Notes: generated from the sequence alone by a model not told the origin. Shown: positions 16,117 through 24,617, numbered from the stretch's first letter. The stretch: DNA of 43,295 bases from an uncultured Myxococcales bacterium (GCA_903911905.1 CAIWFK010000632.1:1-43295), one strand, 5' to 3'. Numbers and translations are program-made.

Positions 16117-17361
16117 TCAGTTGGTCGCAGCCAGCTCCGCGAGGCGTCGCTCCAACACCACGCGCTCGAACCCGGCGGCCAGCACCACCGCCTGCTCGTA
16201 GAGCGAGCGCGCGCGGTCGAGGTTTCCCAGGCGCCGGTGCAGGTCGGCGGCGGTGGCGCACCACAGGTGCGAGCCCGCGAGCCAGCTCGGTGGTCGCAAC
16301 GCCTCGAGCCGCTCGAGCGCTGCGGCAGGCCCCACCGCATACGAGAGCGCGATGGCCCCATGCAGCTCGTGGAGCGGGGAGGGGTCGACGCGCGCCAGCT
16401 GCTCGTAGAGCGTGACGATCGACTGCCACCGAATCTCCTCGAAGCTCGGCGCGAAGGCGTGCTCGGCGGCGATGGCGGCCTCCAGCTGGTACTTCGCGCC
16501 GGGGCCCGCACGGCGCGAGCGCTGGAAGGCCTCGAGCCCGAGCGCGAGCTCTTCGCGTCGATAGCGGGTGCGGTCCTGCTGCTCGAGCAGCACTGGCAGG
16601 CCCGAGGCGTCGGTGCGCGCGTCACGCCGCGCGTGGTGCAGGTGCATGAGGGCCAGCAACGCCCAGGCCTCGCTCGAGGACCAGGTCGGGTGCCGGGCCA
16701 CCAGCGCGCCCAGCCGCAGCGCTTCCTGGCACAGCTCGAGTCGCAGCACGGTGTCGCCGCTCGAGGCGAAGTAGCCCTCGGTGAACAGCACGTACACCAT
16801 GCGCAGCACGGCCTCGCTGCGCGCGGGTCGCTCGTCGGCCTCAGGTTCGCGCTGCAGGTCGACCGAGCGCATCGCCTCTCTCGCGCGCTCCCAGCGCTTC
16901 TGCACGTTCTCTTCCGAGGTCACCAGCCGCGCGGCGATCTCCCGGGTCGAGAAGCCGCACAGCGTGCGCAGCGCGAAGACGATCTGTGAGGGCAGAGGCA
17001 CCGACGAGTCGGCACAGGCCAGCAGCGCCCGCAGCTCGTCGTCGTGCACGTCGTCGCCGAGCGCAGGCACCAAAGGCTCGACCGACGGCTCGTCGCCTTC
17101 CAGGTCGTCGAGCGCGGCGCCCGGGCGCTCGCGGCGCAGCTCGTCGATGACGCGGTGACGGGCCGCGCGCAGCAACCAGGCCTGGGCGTTGGGTGGCACG
17201 CCGCGGGTGCGCCACGCGAGCGTCGCTTCCAACATCGCCTGGGCCAGCCCGTCTTCGACCAGCGCCAGGCGCGCGGCGCCGAATTCGCGCAGCAGGCGCG
17301 CGACGACCCGCCCGTACGCGTGCCGCAGCACGGGCTCGAACGGGTCGTGCGCGGTGGTCAT
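16117..17361 (-). CDS. ECF42-type RNA polymerase sigma factor with C-terminal helical extension
   Basis: A sigma-70 region 2 (residues about 10-80; WLLRAARHRVIDELRR) and region 4 (about 120-165; VFALRTLCGFSTREIAARL, EENVQKRWERARE) are followed by a 240-residue extension (DUF6596/TPR-like; VYVLFTEGYFASSGD, LCQEALRLGALV, LHELHGAIALSYAVGP). This architecture, with no anti-sigma gene and a YCII/DGPF gene next door, defines the ECF42 family. The extension is thought to replace the anti-sigma factor in control. The start ATG overlaps the YCII stop by one base (TGATG), so the two are translationally coupled. 414 residues. Confidence 0.92.
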   Translation of the reverse strand: MTTAHDPFEPVLRHAYGRVVARLLREFGAARLALVEDGLAQAMLEATLAWRTRGVPPNAQAWLLRAARHRVIDELRRERPGAALDDLEGDEPSVEPLVPALGDDVHDDELRALLACADSSVPLPSQIVFALRTLCGFSTREIAARLVTSEENVQKRWERAREAMRSVDLQREPEADERPARSEAVLRMVYVLFTEGYFASSGDTVLRLELCQEALRLGALVARHPTWSSSEAWALLALMHLHHARRDARTDASGLPVLLEQQDRTRYRREELALGLEAFQRSRRAGPGAKYQLEAAIAAEHAFAPSFEEIRWQSIVTLYEQLARVDPSPLHELHGAIALSYAVGPAAALERLEALRPPSWLAGSHLWCATAADLHRRLGNLDRARSLYEQAVVLAAGFERVVLERRLAELAATN

Positions 17362-17699
17362 CAGTAGTCGGCCAGCTCGCGCACTTCGACGCGGGCGCCC
17401 GGCATGAAGAGAATCGGGCAGGCACGCGCGACCACCACTGCCGCCTCGTAGTCAGCCGCGGCGACGATGGAGTAGCCCGAGATCAGCTCCTTCGACTCGA
17501 CCGTGGGCCCGTCGGTGACGACCTTGCCGGCGATGCCGCGGCCGGTGGGCTTGAGCGCGTTGCCCAGGTCGATGATCGAAGGGAACGCCTGCTGCCATTC
17601 CCGCCACTGGGCCAGCATGGCCGTCATTTCCTGGGGCGAGCGCGGCGTCGAGGGCTCGGAGGAGGTGGTGCGGTAGAGCAGCAGGTACTTGTTGGTCAT
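17361..17699 (-). CDS. YCII/DGPF-family protein, partner of ECF42 sigma factor
   Basis: 112 residues of the YCII-related (DGPF) fold: MTNKYLLLYR at the N-terminus, a central KVVTDGPTVESKELISGYSIV with the DGP motif, and AAVVVARACPILFMPGARVEVREL at the end. This family is a dimeric ferredoxin-like fold of unknown chemistry and is the hallmark neighbour of ECF42 sigma factors. GAGGAC upstream of the ATG at 17699 is a plausible ribosome site. The gene comes first in the two-gene unit with the sigma factor, which it overlaps by one base. Confidence 0.9.
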   Translation of the reverse strand: MTNKYLLLYRTTSSEPSTPRSPQEMTAMLAQWREWQQAFPSIIDLGNALKPTGRGIAGKVVTDGPTVESKELISGYSIVAAADYEAAVVVARACPILFMPGARVEVRELADY

Positions 17700-17782
17700 G
17701 GTCGTGTCCTCGGTGGTTCAGAGGCCGGAAGTGGCCGTCACTCTCGAGAGCGGGCGAGCCTGCCCGTTTCCGACACCGGCCT

Positions 17783-18028
17783 TCACTTCTTTTCTTTCGT
17801 CGGCTTTTCGAGCGCTTGCGCGCCGCGCCAGGTCGTCAGGTCCAGCGACTCGCCGGCCTTCAGGTAGAACTCGAGGTACCCGCAGCCCTTGCACAGCCAG
17901 GCCTCGAGCGGCCCGTCGACGCCCCCGGTCCACACGCTGCGCAGCCCACCCAGGGCCATCTCGAAGGGCGCGGGGCCGACGATCAGCTCTTCCCCGTGGC
18001 ACTTCGGGCACCGGTGGTGTTTGCGCAT
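17783..18028 (-). CDS. Small zinc-ribbon protein
   Basis: 81 residues with two Cys pairs, CPKCHGEE near the start and CKGCGYLEFY in the middle, making a Cys4 zinc ribbon. The tail is Lys-rich. Similar proteins are annotated only as zinc ribbon domain-containing. TAGGCT, seven bases before the ATG, could be the -10 of a leaderless transcript; there is no clear ribosome site. It lies between the sorbosone-dehydrogenase-like gene and the ECF42 unit on the minus strand, with 27 and 83 bases on either side. Confidence 0.75.
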   Translation of the reverse strand: MRKHHRCPKCHGEELIVGPAPFEMALGGLRSVWTGGVDGPLEAWLCKGCGYLEFYLKAGESLDLTTWRGAQALEKPTKEKK

Positions 18029-18055
18029 GCGCGCAAGCCTACCCCGGGGAAAGGC

Positions 18056-19357
18056 TCACTTCGCAGCTGCGGTGACGCGCCAGACGGTGTTCCCCACGTC
18101 ATCGGCTACCAGCAGGGCACCCTTCGCGTCGAGCGCCACGCCCACCGGCCGGCCCGAGGCCTCGCCGTCGCGGGTCAGGAAGCCGGTGAGCACGTCGGTG
18201 GGTTGGCCGGCGGGTTGGCCCTTCGTGAAGGGCACGAAGATCACCTTGTACCCGCTGCGCGGCCGGCGGTTCCACGAGCCGTGCAGGCCGACGAACATGC
18301 CTTCCTTCCAGGGCAGCGCGCTGCCAGTCGCCGCGGCGAGGCCGAGCGGAGCCACGTGCGCGCCGAGCGCGTAGTCGGGCACCACCGCGCTCGCCACCAG
18401 GTCCGGGCGCGCGGGCGTGACGCGCACGTCGACGTGGGCGCCGTACCAGCTGTAGGGCCACCCGTAGAACGCCCCATCGCGCACCGAGGTCAGGTAGTCG
18501 GGCACCAGATCGTTGCCCAGCTCGTCGCGCTCGTTGACCACCGTCCACAGCGCGCCGGTGAGGGGCTCGAAGGCCAGGCCGTTGGGGTTGCGCAGGCCGG
18601 TGGCGAACACCCGGTGGGTGCCGGTCTTCAGGTCGACCTCCCAGATGGCCGCGCGGCCTTCTTCTGCGGCCAGGCCCCGCTCGCCCATGTCGCTGTTCGA
18701 GCCCACCGTCACGTACAGCCTGCTGCCATCGCGGGTCGGCAAGAGGTTCTTCGTCCAGTGATGGTTGATGGGGCCCGCGGGGAGCGCGAGCACGGTGACC
18801 GGCGCCGCGGCGATGCTCGTCTGGCCCCGCGCGTACGGAAAGCGCACCACCTGGTCCGAGTCGGCGACGTAGAGGGTGTCGCCCACCAGGGCCATGCCGA
18901 AGGGCGAGTTGCGCTGCGCGAGCAGCACCGTGCGCAGGTCGGCCACGCCGTCGCCGTCGGTGTCGCGCAGCAGGGTGATGCGGTTGGCGCTCGGCACGGC
19001 AGCTCCGGAGCGCTTCATCTCGGACTTCATCACCGCCCCCTTGAGCCCGGGCGAGTCGTCGGGGCGGGGCGGGGCGTTGGTCTCGGCCACCAGCACGTCA
19101 CCGTTGGGCAGCACGTACAGCCAGCGCGGGTGGTCGAGGTCTCGGGCGAAGGCCACCACCTGCGTGCCCGGCGCCGCGAGCGGCGTCTGCCCGTCTTGCC
19201 AGCCGCGCGCCGTCGCGATGTTCACGTCTGGCACCAGCGCCTGGTGTGGCTCGACCAGCGTCGGGTGAGGGCCGGTCGTGTCGGCCACGGACAGGGGCGC
19301 GGTGGACGCGCAGGCCAGCAGCACCAGCAGGACGACGCTCGGTTTCGAGGAGGGCAT
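18056..19357 (-). CDS. PQQ-dependent sugar dehydrogenase / sorbosone dehydrogenase-like lipoprotein
   Basis: I start at the ATG at 19357 because [16 protein letters not shown] is a lipoprotein signal; the frame is open 18 codons further upstream. The mature protein has the six-bladed beta-propeller motifs of the aldose/sorbosone dehydrogenase family: [50 protein letters not shown], then [39 protein letters not shown] and [14 protein letters not shown]. Such enzymes oxidise aldehydes of sugars with PQQ in the periplasm; the substrate here is unknown. No PQQ synthesis gene is in the window. It is divergent from the lipoprotein gene at 19423. 433 residues. Confidence 0.85.
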   Translation of the reverse strand: MPSSKPSVVLLVLLACASTAPLSVADTTGPHPTLVEPHQALVPDVNIATARGWQDGQTPLAAPGTQVVAFARDLDHPRWLYVLPNGDVLVAETNAPPRPDDSPGLKGAVMKSEMKRSGAAVPSANRITLLRDTDGDGVADLRTVLLAQRNSPFGMALVGDTLYVADSDQVVRFPYARGQTSIAAAPVTVLALPAGPINHHWTKNLLPTRDGSRLYVTVGSNSDMGERGLAAEEGRAAIWEVDLKTGTHRVFATGLRNPNGLAFEPLTGALWTVVNERDELGNDLVPDYLTSVRDGAFYGWPYSWYGAHVDVRVTPARPDLVASAVVPDYALGAHVAPLGLAAATGSALPWKEGMFVGLHGSWNRRPRSGYKVIFVPFTKGQPAGQPTDVLTGFLTRDGEASGRPVGVALDAKGALLVADDVGNTVWRVTAAAK

Positions 19358-19422
19358 GTCGTGCGCTCGTTGCACGCCGCGCGCCGGGTGAGCGCGGCGC
19401 GGCGCATGCATCGACGACGCTG

Positions 19423-20046
19423 ATGCGAACGACCCTGCTCTCTGCCCTGCTGGTGCTGTCTGGTTGTGCCCACGACGACCGAATGACCGCGGCCGAGCAT
19501 CGCAACGAGGCGGCGATTCACGAGGCCCGGGCGTCGAGCGAGCGGGAAAAGGTCGGGGCCGATGAATTTCCCCAGCGCGGCGCGATGATCAACGAGCCCC
19601 TGGTCTTCGCCAACTTCTCGCCCACCGCCGACCACCAGCAGCGCGCCGATCGCGAACTGCAGGAGGCCGCGGCCCACTTGGGTGCCGCCAGGCGCCTCGA
19701 AGCGTTCGAGGCCGAGGCGTGTCGGGGCCTTCCGCCCGCCGAGCGCTCGGCGTGCCCGCTGCTCGGCTCGTCGGTCACGCTGGTGGAATCGACGAAGCAG
19801 GGCTTCGTGCTCACCCTGTTGCCCACCATCGACGCGGCCCAGACGTACCGGCGGCTCTCGTGCCACCTGGCCTTCGCCCAGGCCATGGGCTTCGAGCAGC
19901 CGACCTGCCCGCTGTTCGTCAAGGGCACCTCGCTGCGCCGGGTCGGCGGGCACGGCCTCGCGTTCGACGGTGACTTCCCCGAGGTGGGCGTGGCGCTCAG
20001 GGCGCAGGCCAAACGCATCTTCGCCGGGCCCTCGCTGTCACTCTGA
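19423..20046 (+). CDS. Hypothetical lipoprotein
   Basis: The ATG at 19423 opens [15 protein letters not shown], a clear lipoprotein signal, although the frame stays open upstream. The 207-residue product has a charged helical stretch ([21 protein letters not shown]), then a globular part with three further cysteines ([29 protein letters not shown]). The mix suggests a small periplasmic domain; I do not recognise it. It is divergent from the dehydrogenase gene (65-base gap) and converges with the ice-binding-like gene across a strong hairpin. Confidence 0.75.
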   Translation: MRTTLLSALLVLSGCAHDDRMTAAEHRNEAAIHEARASSEREKVGADEFPQRGAMINEPLVFANFSPTADHQQRADRELQEAAAHLGAARRLEAFEAEACRGLPPAERSACPLLGSSVTLVESTKQGFVLTLLPTIDAAQTYRRLSCHLAFAQAMGFEQPTCPLFVKGTSLRRVGGHGLAFDGDFPEVGVALRAQAKRIFAGPSLSL

Positions 20047-20055
20047 AACGACCGC

Positions 20056-20080
20056 CCCGCCCATCGTTGTGATGGGCGGG
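20056..20080. terminator. Bidirectional hairpin between convergent genes
   Basis: CCCGCCCATC (20056-20065) and GATGGGCGGG (20071-20080) form a perfect 10-base stem with a GTTGT loop, exactly between the stops of two convergent genes. No T run is visible, as often in GC-rich genomes. Confidence 0.8.
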
Positions 20081-20095
20081 TGGGTCCACGGGGCT

Positions 20096-21451
20096 TCAGG
20101 GCCCGGTGACGGTGTTGCCGTCGAGCGCCACCGCGGTCTGGGCGAAGGCCCGACCGGTGAGCGACGCCCCCGTGCGCAGGGTGATGGCGGTCTGACACAG
20201 CACGATGCCCTCGAGGTGCGAGGTCGTGCCCAGCTCGACCGCGCCAGCCACCTGCCAGAAGACGTTCTTCGGCAGGGCCCCGCCGGTCAGGGTGACGCGC
20301 ACGCCGTTGGCCACGGTCAGGTTCTGGGCGACCTGAAAGATCCACACGTCGGTCGCGCTGCCCGAGAGCGTCACGTCGGTCGGCAGGCCCAGGCCCGTCG
20401 ACCAGCGGTACACGCCCGCGCCGAGGGTGCGACCGCCGATGCTGCCCGCACCGAGCTCGGTGACGTCGGCGGCCCGGCCCGCAGCGTCGGTGAAGGCCAG
20501 CACCTGATCGCTGATGGCAGTGGTCAGCAGGGCGGGCGTAGGCGCGGCGAAGTCCGCGGCGTAGAGCTTGCCGGTCACCTGCGGCGAGGTCGAGAAGGCG
20601 TTGGTCGCGTCCATCGAGAGGGCGAAGCCAGTCAGGAAGGTGCCGGCCGCGGGGCTGAGCCCCACGTCACCGGTGATGGTCGAGGTCGGCACGTTGGACA
20701 CGCCGCTCTTGGCGAGAATGACGAATGCCGACGCGCTCCCGAGCGCCACCGGCAGGCCGGGCGTCACGGTGGTGCCGGTGGTGAACCGAAAGACGTGGTC
20801 GGTCGCCAGCGCCACCCCGGCCGCGCTCTTCGCGGCAGTCGTCACGGTCACCGTGAAGCTGGTCATGGGCGGCAGGTGGGCGATGGGCAGGAAGGTCGCG
20901 GTCGAGTTGGTCGCGCTCACCGTGCCCAGCACCGGGGTGGTCGAGCTGACGGTGAAGGTGGTCTCGTTCAGCGTGGCGGGGTCCATCGCCTCGCTGAAGG
21001 TGACGCGAATCGGAGCATTGAGCGGTACGTCGGTGGCCAGCGCGAGCGGAGAATTCGAGACCACGGTCGGCACCGTCACCGCCTGGTCGGTGGTGGTGAA
21101 GCGCCAACTGCGCGCGGTGCCGAGTGCGACGCCCTTCACGCTGGTGGCGGCGGTGGTGATGCTGGCGGTGTACTGCGTGGACAGCGTGAGCGGCGCGGCC
21201 GGGGTGAAGACCGCAGTCGAGCCGTCGGTGCTGATGGTGCCCGCCACCGGTCCGCTGGCCGAGGCCACGGTGAAGGTGCCGGCGAGCGAGGCGGGTGCCA
21301 TCGGTTCGCTGAAGGTGATGCTGATGGTCGGGCTGCGCGCGATGCCGGTCGCTCCGTCGACCGGGGTGGTCGAGACGATGGTGGGCGCAGCGCCGCACGC
21401 GAGGGTGAGCAACACGAGGGGGGCGAGTCGTCGATGATGGGTCAGGAGCAT
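20096..21451 (-). CDS. Lipoprotein with two Ig-like (Big_5) domains and DUF3494 ice-binding-like domain
   Basis: Signal peptide and lipobox (LVLLTLACGA) give a surface or periplasmic lipoprotein. Residues about 24-118 and 128-228 are two SbsA-type Ig-like domains (TPVDGATGIARSPTISITFS, SPLALATDVPLNAPIRVTFS). Residues about 235-450 are DUF3494, the fold of ice-binding proteins: ALGSASAFVILAKSGVSN, TITGDVGLSPAAGT, LGAGVYRWS, WIFQVAQNLTVANG, NVFWQVAGAVELGTTSHLEG and LTGRAFAQTAVALDGNTV. The family binds ice in polar microbes; members in mesophiles may bind other ordered surfaces. Its role here is unknown. 451 residues; converges with the lipoprotein at 19423. Confidence 0.9.
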   Translation of the reverse strand: MLLTHHRRLAPLVLLTLACGAAPTIVSTTPVDGATGIARSPTISITFSEPMAPASLAGTFTVASASGPVAGTISTDGSTAVFTPAAPLTLSTQYTASITTAATSVKGVALGTARSWRFTTTDQAVTVPTVVSNSPLALATDVPLNAPIRVTFSEAMDPATLNETTFTVSSTTPVLGTVSATNSTATFLPIAHLPPMTSFTVTVTTAAKSAAGVALATDHVFRFTTGTTVTPGLPVALGSASAFVILAKSGVSNVPTSTITGDVGLSPAAGTFLTGFALSMDATNAFSTSPQVTGKLYAADFAAPTPALLTTAISDQVLAFTDAAGRAADVTELGAGSIGGRTLGAGVYRWSTGLGLPTDVTLSGSATDVWIFQVAQNLTVANGVRVTLTGGALPKNVFWQVAGAVELGTTSHLEGIVLCQTAITLRTGASLTGRAFAQTAVALDGNTVTGP

Positions 21452-21554
21452 GGGGCTGGCCTCAGCACGTTGAGCGCCAGCCGATGATTCGAGCGACTGC
21501 GGGCGGTTGGCACCAGCGATGCCATCACGGTGAAGGAGCAGGGACGGCGCGCCT

Positions 21555-22403
21555 TCATTTTCTGGGTGTGTCGGGCGCCGGGTCGAAGGCCTGCTCCTGT
21601 CGACGCCGCTTGGCAGCGTACATCGCGGCGTCGGCGCGGGCGATCAACTGCTCGGGCGTGGTGCCGTCTCGGGGGTAGAGCGCGATGCCGATGCTGGCCG
21701 TGACGGTGACGGTGGTCGGCCCCGCAGGCCCGGTCACCGCGCAGGGCTGCTCGATGAGCGCCGCCAGCTTCTGGGCGACGCGCTCGAGGTCTTCCGCTCG
21801 CTTCACCTCGAGCAGCAGGTACAGGAATTCGTCACCGCCCTGTCGGCTCACGGTGTCGTCGCTTCGGGTGTGGTCGGTCAGCCGCCCCGCGATGGCGCAC
21901 AGCACGGCGTCGCCGGCTTGGTGCCCCAGTCGATCGTTCACTGCCTTGAAGCCGTCGAGGTCGACGAACATCACTGCCAGCAGCCAGGCATGCCGCTCGG
22001 CCTGCGCGAGGCCATGGGCGAAGCGATCGGCGAAGAGCGCGCGGTTGGGCAGCCCGGTCAGCGCGTCATGCAGCGCGGCATGCTGGGCCCGGTCGGCCTG
22101 GTCGGTCACCTGGCTCAACTGGGTCTCGAGCGAGTGGCGCTCGACGACTCCGGCCGCCAGCGCGGCGTTGAGCTGCGTCAGTTCGCCCGACGCGACCTGC
22201 ACCGTGTCTTCGATCTCGGCGTTCTTCTCGACCGCGCGGGCGAGCGAAGGCTGGAGCGCGAGCGTGCCCTCCAGTTCCTGGTTCACCGCCGAGAGCCCTT
22301 CGGCGGCCTCTTCGACCAGCACCTTCGCGCGTGCGCCCTTGCCGGCGGCTTCGGTGAGCGGGTCAGGCAGCGTCGGGGGCGTGTGGGGCAGTTCGCGGGT
22401 CAT
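21555..22403 (-). CDS. Diguanylate cyclase (GGDEF domain)
   Basis: An N-terminal coiled coil without membrane segment (residues 20-105; LVEEAAEGLSAVNQELEG, LETQLSQVTDQADRAQH) leads into a complete GGDEF domain: HDALTGLPNRALFADRF, FVDLDGFKAVND, then the active site GGDEF (189-193). The product-inhibition I-site RSDD (180-183) sits exactly five residues before it. ASIGIALYPRDG and DAAMYAAKRRR complete the family pattern, so both synthesis of cyclic di-GMP and feedback control should work. The coil probably controls dimerisation, as no sensor domain is present. 282 residues, cytoplasmic. It lies 50 bases downstream of the DUF5670 gene on the same strand. Confidence 0.93.
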   Translation of the reverse strand: MTRELPHTPPTLPDPLTEAAGKGARAKVLVEEAAEGLSAVNQELEGTLALQPSLARAVEKNAEIEDTVQVASGELTQLNAALAAGVVERHSLETQLSQVTDQADRAQHAALHDALTGLPNRALFADRFAHGLAQAERHAWLLAVMFVDLDGFKAVNDRLGHQAGDAVLCAIAGRLTDHTRSDDTVSRQGGDEFLYLLLEVKRAEDLERVAQKLAALIEQPCAVTGPAGPTTVTVTASIGIALYPRDGTTPEQLIARADAAMYAAKRRRQEQAFDPAPDTPRK

Positions 22404-22418
22404 GGCGGTTCTTCAAGC

Positions 22419-22454
22419 AAGCGCCACGCCCGCGACCGGCCGGGGCGAGCGCTT
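22419..22454. terminator. Hairpin after the csbD-DUF5670 pair (candidate)
   Basis: AAGCGC and GCGCTT (22419-22424, 22449-22454) pair, with inner GCCC/GGGC. It touches the stop of the DUF5670 gene and precedes the diguanylate cyclase gene. Confidence 0.4.
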
Positions 22455-22603
22455 CAGGACAACGAGCGACCCTGAATGACCCGCACCAACACCACGATGA
22501 CCGCGACCACCAGCAGCGCGTGAATGAACCCACCCATCGTGTACGAGGTGATCATTCCCAGCGCCCACAGCACGATGAGCACGACCGCGACGGTCCAGAG
22601 CAT
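22454..22603 (-). CDS. Small DUF5670 (Lmo0937-family) membrane protein
   Basis: A 49-residue frame with start ATG at 22603 and stop at 22454-22456. It encodes two membrane segments (MLWTVAVVLIVLWALGMIT, then GGFIHALLVVAVIVVLVRVI) joined by a Tyr-Thr-Met-Gly turn. This is the layout of the Lmo0937/DUF5670 proteins, which often accompany csbD and other envelope-stress genes. The start comes 3 bases after the csbD stop (TGACCGATG), so the pair is co-transcribed. Function is unknown, probably membrane stress. Confidence 0.85.
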   Translation of the reverse strand: MLWTVAVVLIVLWALGMITSYTMGGFIHALLVVAVIVVLVRVIQGRSLS

Positions 22604-22606
22604 CGG

Positions 22607-22825
22607 TCAGTCGTCCTTCCTGGTCGGGGTCAACGTCGCCAGGAACCCGTCGAACTGCTTCTCGGCTTCTTCCTTCGCCAGGCCCGTGCGTTCCTGGAGC
22701 GTGCCCAGGAAGATGTCCTTCTTGCCCTGCAGCAACAGCAGGTCGTCGTCGGTCAGCTTCGCCCACTTTTCCTTGAGCTTGCCGCCCAGCACCTTTGCCT
22801 GACCCTGCACCTGTTCCCAATTCAT
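22607..22825 (-). CDS. csbD: CsbD-family stress-response protein
   Basis: 72 residues: MNWEQVQGQAKVLGGKLKEK opens as in the CsbD/UPF0337 family (N-W-x-x-x-x-G-x-x-K), followed by KWAKLTDDDLLLLQGKKD and LQERTGLAKEEAEKQFDGFL. CsbD proteins are small soluble helical proteins induced in general or envelope stress (sigma-B in Bacillus). AGGAG lies 7 bases before the ATG at 22825. It precedes the DUF5670 gene and follows the broken lipoprotein gene across a hairpin at 22847-22869. Confidence 0.92.
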   Translation of the reverse strand: MNWEQVQGQAKVLGGKLKEKWAKLTDDDLLLLQGKKDIFLGTLQERTGLAKEEAEKQFDGFLATLTPTRKDD

Positions 22826-22846
22826 GTGTGACTCCTGTTGAGGTGA

Positions 22847-22869
22847 CCGGCGCGACCCATTCGCGCCGG
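22847..22869. terminator. Perfect 9-base stem between lipoprotein gene and csbD
   Basis: CCGGCGCGA (22847-22855), loop CCCAT, TCGCGCCGG (22861-22869). It lies 14 bases after the lipoprotein stop and 21 before the csbD start. A terminator or attenuator that separates expression of the two genes is likely. Confidence 0.6.
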
Positions 22870-22883
22870 GAAACGGCGGTACG

Positions 22884-23304
22884 TCACTCGGTGCGTTCGA
22901 CCTCGCTGGTGAAGACCGGCGCGGAGGTGGGCTGCGAGGCCTGGGGCCCCGGTTCGGCCGTCACCAGCACCGTGAAGCGGTGGTGCGGCGTGGTGGTTTC
23001 CATCGAGCCCTCGAGGTTCTCGGTGAGCGTCATCGCGCCCACGTTCTGGGGAGGCCCGCCACGCGGCTGAACCCACACGATGTACCCGGTCGCCGCCAGG
23101 GCTCACCTTCGAGGCCGGCGCCAGGTGCTTCACCTTGAGCGAGAGCAGCGTGTTGCCGTTCGCGCCGGTGACGGCGTGCACCGTGCCCTCGGCGCCCAGG
23201 GTGGTCTCGCCCGATTGCATGGGCTGCGTGAAGGTGGCGCAGCCCGTCTGGAGGGCGAGCGCGAAGCTCAGGGTGGTCAGGCGCAGCGCGTGGGGGGCGT
23301 TCAT
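22884..23304 (-). CDS. Conserved lipoprotein, frame broken by one extra base
   Basis: The ATG at 23304 has AAAGGA upstream and opens a lipoprotein signal (RLTTLSFALALQTGC). The first frame reads GTVHAVTGANGNTLLSLKVK and HLAPASKVS, then is lost. The second frame reads ATGYIVWVQPRGGPPQNVGA, TLTENLEGSMETTTPHHRF and VLVTAEPGPQASQPTSAPVF to a TGA at 22884. Removing one G from the GGG at 23099-23101 (plus strand) joins them as KVSLAATGYIVW, which fits a family of small Acidobacteria and Myxococcota lipoproteins known to me only as hypothetical. The intact length would be 139 residues. It stands between a sigma-54 activator and csbD on the same strand. Confidence 0.7.
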
Positions 23305-23335
23305 GAGGTCCTTTGAGGAAGGTGGCCCGCTCGAT

Positions 23336-23352
23336 GAGCACGAACGGGGCCA
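23336..23352 (-). promoter_or_regulatory. Candidate sigma-54 promoter (-24/-12) upstream of lipoprotein gene
   Basis: On the minus strand TGGCCCCGTTCGTGCTC has the invariant GG and GC at the required 10-base spacing and TGGC at -24. Three other consensus positions differ. It would place the transcript start about 20 bases before the ATG at 23304. Confidence 0.4.
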
Positions 23353-23432
23353 GCGAAAGGGGCCGTGGTTCTGCGTGGCTGGCGCGCAGGGGCCGGTCAG
23401 ACTGAAGGAAGCTCGCCATCGAAATGATGGCT

Positions 23433-24467
23433 TCACCCGCCCGCAGCGCCCTGCGCCCGGGGGCCTGGCGCTTCGACCAGGCGAGGCCCCGTGCCGCGCG
23501 GGGTGATGAGCCCGTAGCTCTTGAGCTTGCGGTACAGCGTGGCCTCTCCAATCTGCAGGGCGCGGGCGGTGCGGCTCTGGTTGCCGCCGTTGAACTCGAG
23601 CGCGGCGATGATGTGCTCGCGCTCCACCTGGGCCAGCGTTCGGGTGGCCCGCTCCCGACCCGGGAGCACCTGGGCCCGGCCGTCGCTGCGCAGCTCGCCT
23701 GGCAGGTCGTCGACCTCGATGCGCGCGCTGCGGGCCAGCGCCACGCCGCGCTCCATGGCGTTCTCGAGCTCGCGCACGTTGCCGGGCCAGTCGTGGTGCG
23801 TGAGCAGCTCGCCCACCGCCGGGCTGAACGAGGTCACCGGGCGCTGCATGCGCTCGGCCGCGGCCGCGAGCAGTTGCTGCGCCAGCGGCAGCACGTCTTC
23901 GCGACGCTCGCGCAGCGGAGGCAACTGCAGCTCGACCACCTTGAGCCGGTAGTACAGGTCCTGGCGAAAGGTGCCCTCGACCACCGCCTGCGCGAGGTCG
24001 CGGTTGGTGGCAGCGATGATGCGCACGTCGACCGAGCGGGCCTTGTTCTCGCCCACGCGTCGAATCTCGCGGGTCTGCAGCGCGCGCAGCAGCTTGATCT
24101 GCATCGCCAACGAGACCTCGCCCAGCTCGTCGAGCAGCAGACACCCGCCGTTCGCGGCCTCGAGCAGCCCCGGGCGATGCTCGGCGGCGCCGGTGAACGC
24201 GCCGCGCGCGTGGCCGAACAGCTCGCTCTCGAGCAGGGTCTCGGTCATCGCCCCGCAGTTGATGGCGATGAAGGGGCCACCCGCGCGCGGCGACTGCTCG
24301 TGCAGGAAGCGGGCGATGCGCTCCTTGCCGGTGCCGCTCTCGCCGGTCAGCAGCACCGTGCATTCCACCGCGGCGAGGCGTCGCGCCAGCTCGAGCAACT
24401 GCTGCATCGCGGGGCTGCGGGTGGGTGACTCGACCGGCTGGATCGGGGCGACGGACGAGAGCGACAT
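23433..24467 (-). CDS. Sigma-54-dependent transcriptional activator without receiver domain
   Basis: A short N-terminus is followed directly by the AAA+ domain: GESGTGKE (Walker A, 43-50), GAFTGA (89-94, the sigma-54 contact loop, intact), LLLDELGEV (Walker B) and WPGNVRELENAMERGVALAR. The C-terminus has a Fis-type helix-turn-helix (AALEFNGGNQSRTARALQIG, EATLYRKLKSYGL). There is no receiver, GAF or PAS domain, so activity must be set by level or by a partner. I use the ATG at 24467; a GTG at 24521 in the same frame is an alternative. The lipoprotein/csbD group lies downstream on the same strand, and an NtrC-type regulator is divergent. 344 residues. Confidence 0.9.
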   Translation of the reverse strand: MSLSSVAPIQPVESPTRSPAMQQLLELARRLAAVECTVLLTGESGTGKERIARFLHEQSPRAGGPFIAINCGAMTETLLESELFGHARGAFTGAAEHRPGLLEAANGGCLLLDELGEVSLAMQIKLLRALQTREIRRVGENKARSVDVRIIAATNRDLAQAVVEGTFRQDLYYRLKVVELQLPPLRERREDVLPLAQQLLAAAAERMQRPVTSFSPAVGELLTHHDWPGNVRELENAMERGVALARSARIEVDDLPGELRSDGRAQVLPGRERATRTLAQVEREHIIAALEFNGGNQSRTARALQIGEATLYRKLKSYGLITPRGTGPRLVEAPGPRAQGAAGG

Positions 24468-24617
24468 GCCAGCAGGGGATTTCACGAGTCGTGCCACCCA
24501 CGCTTTCGAGGGAAGACGCACGCGCCGACCGGTTCATCGGGTCACGGTGTGTCAGCACCGCACGGTCACCCAGCAAATGCTGCCACCTGGCGTGTGCCGA
24601 GGCGTGGAGCGCGCGCG

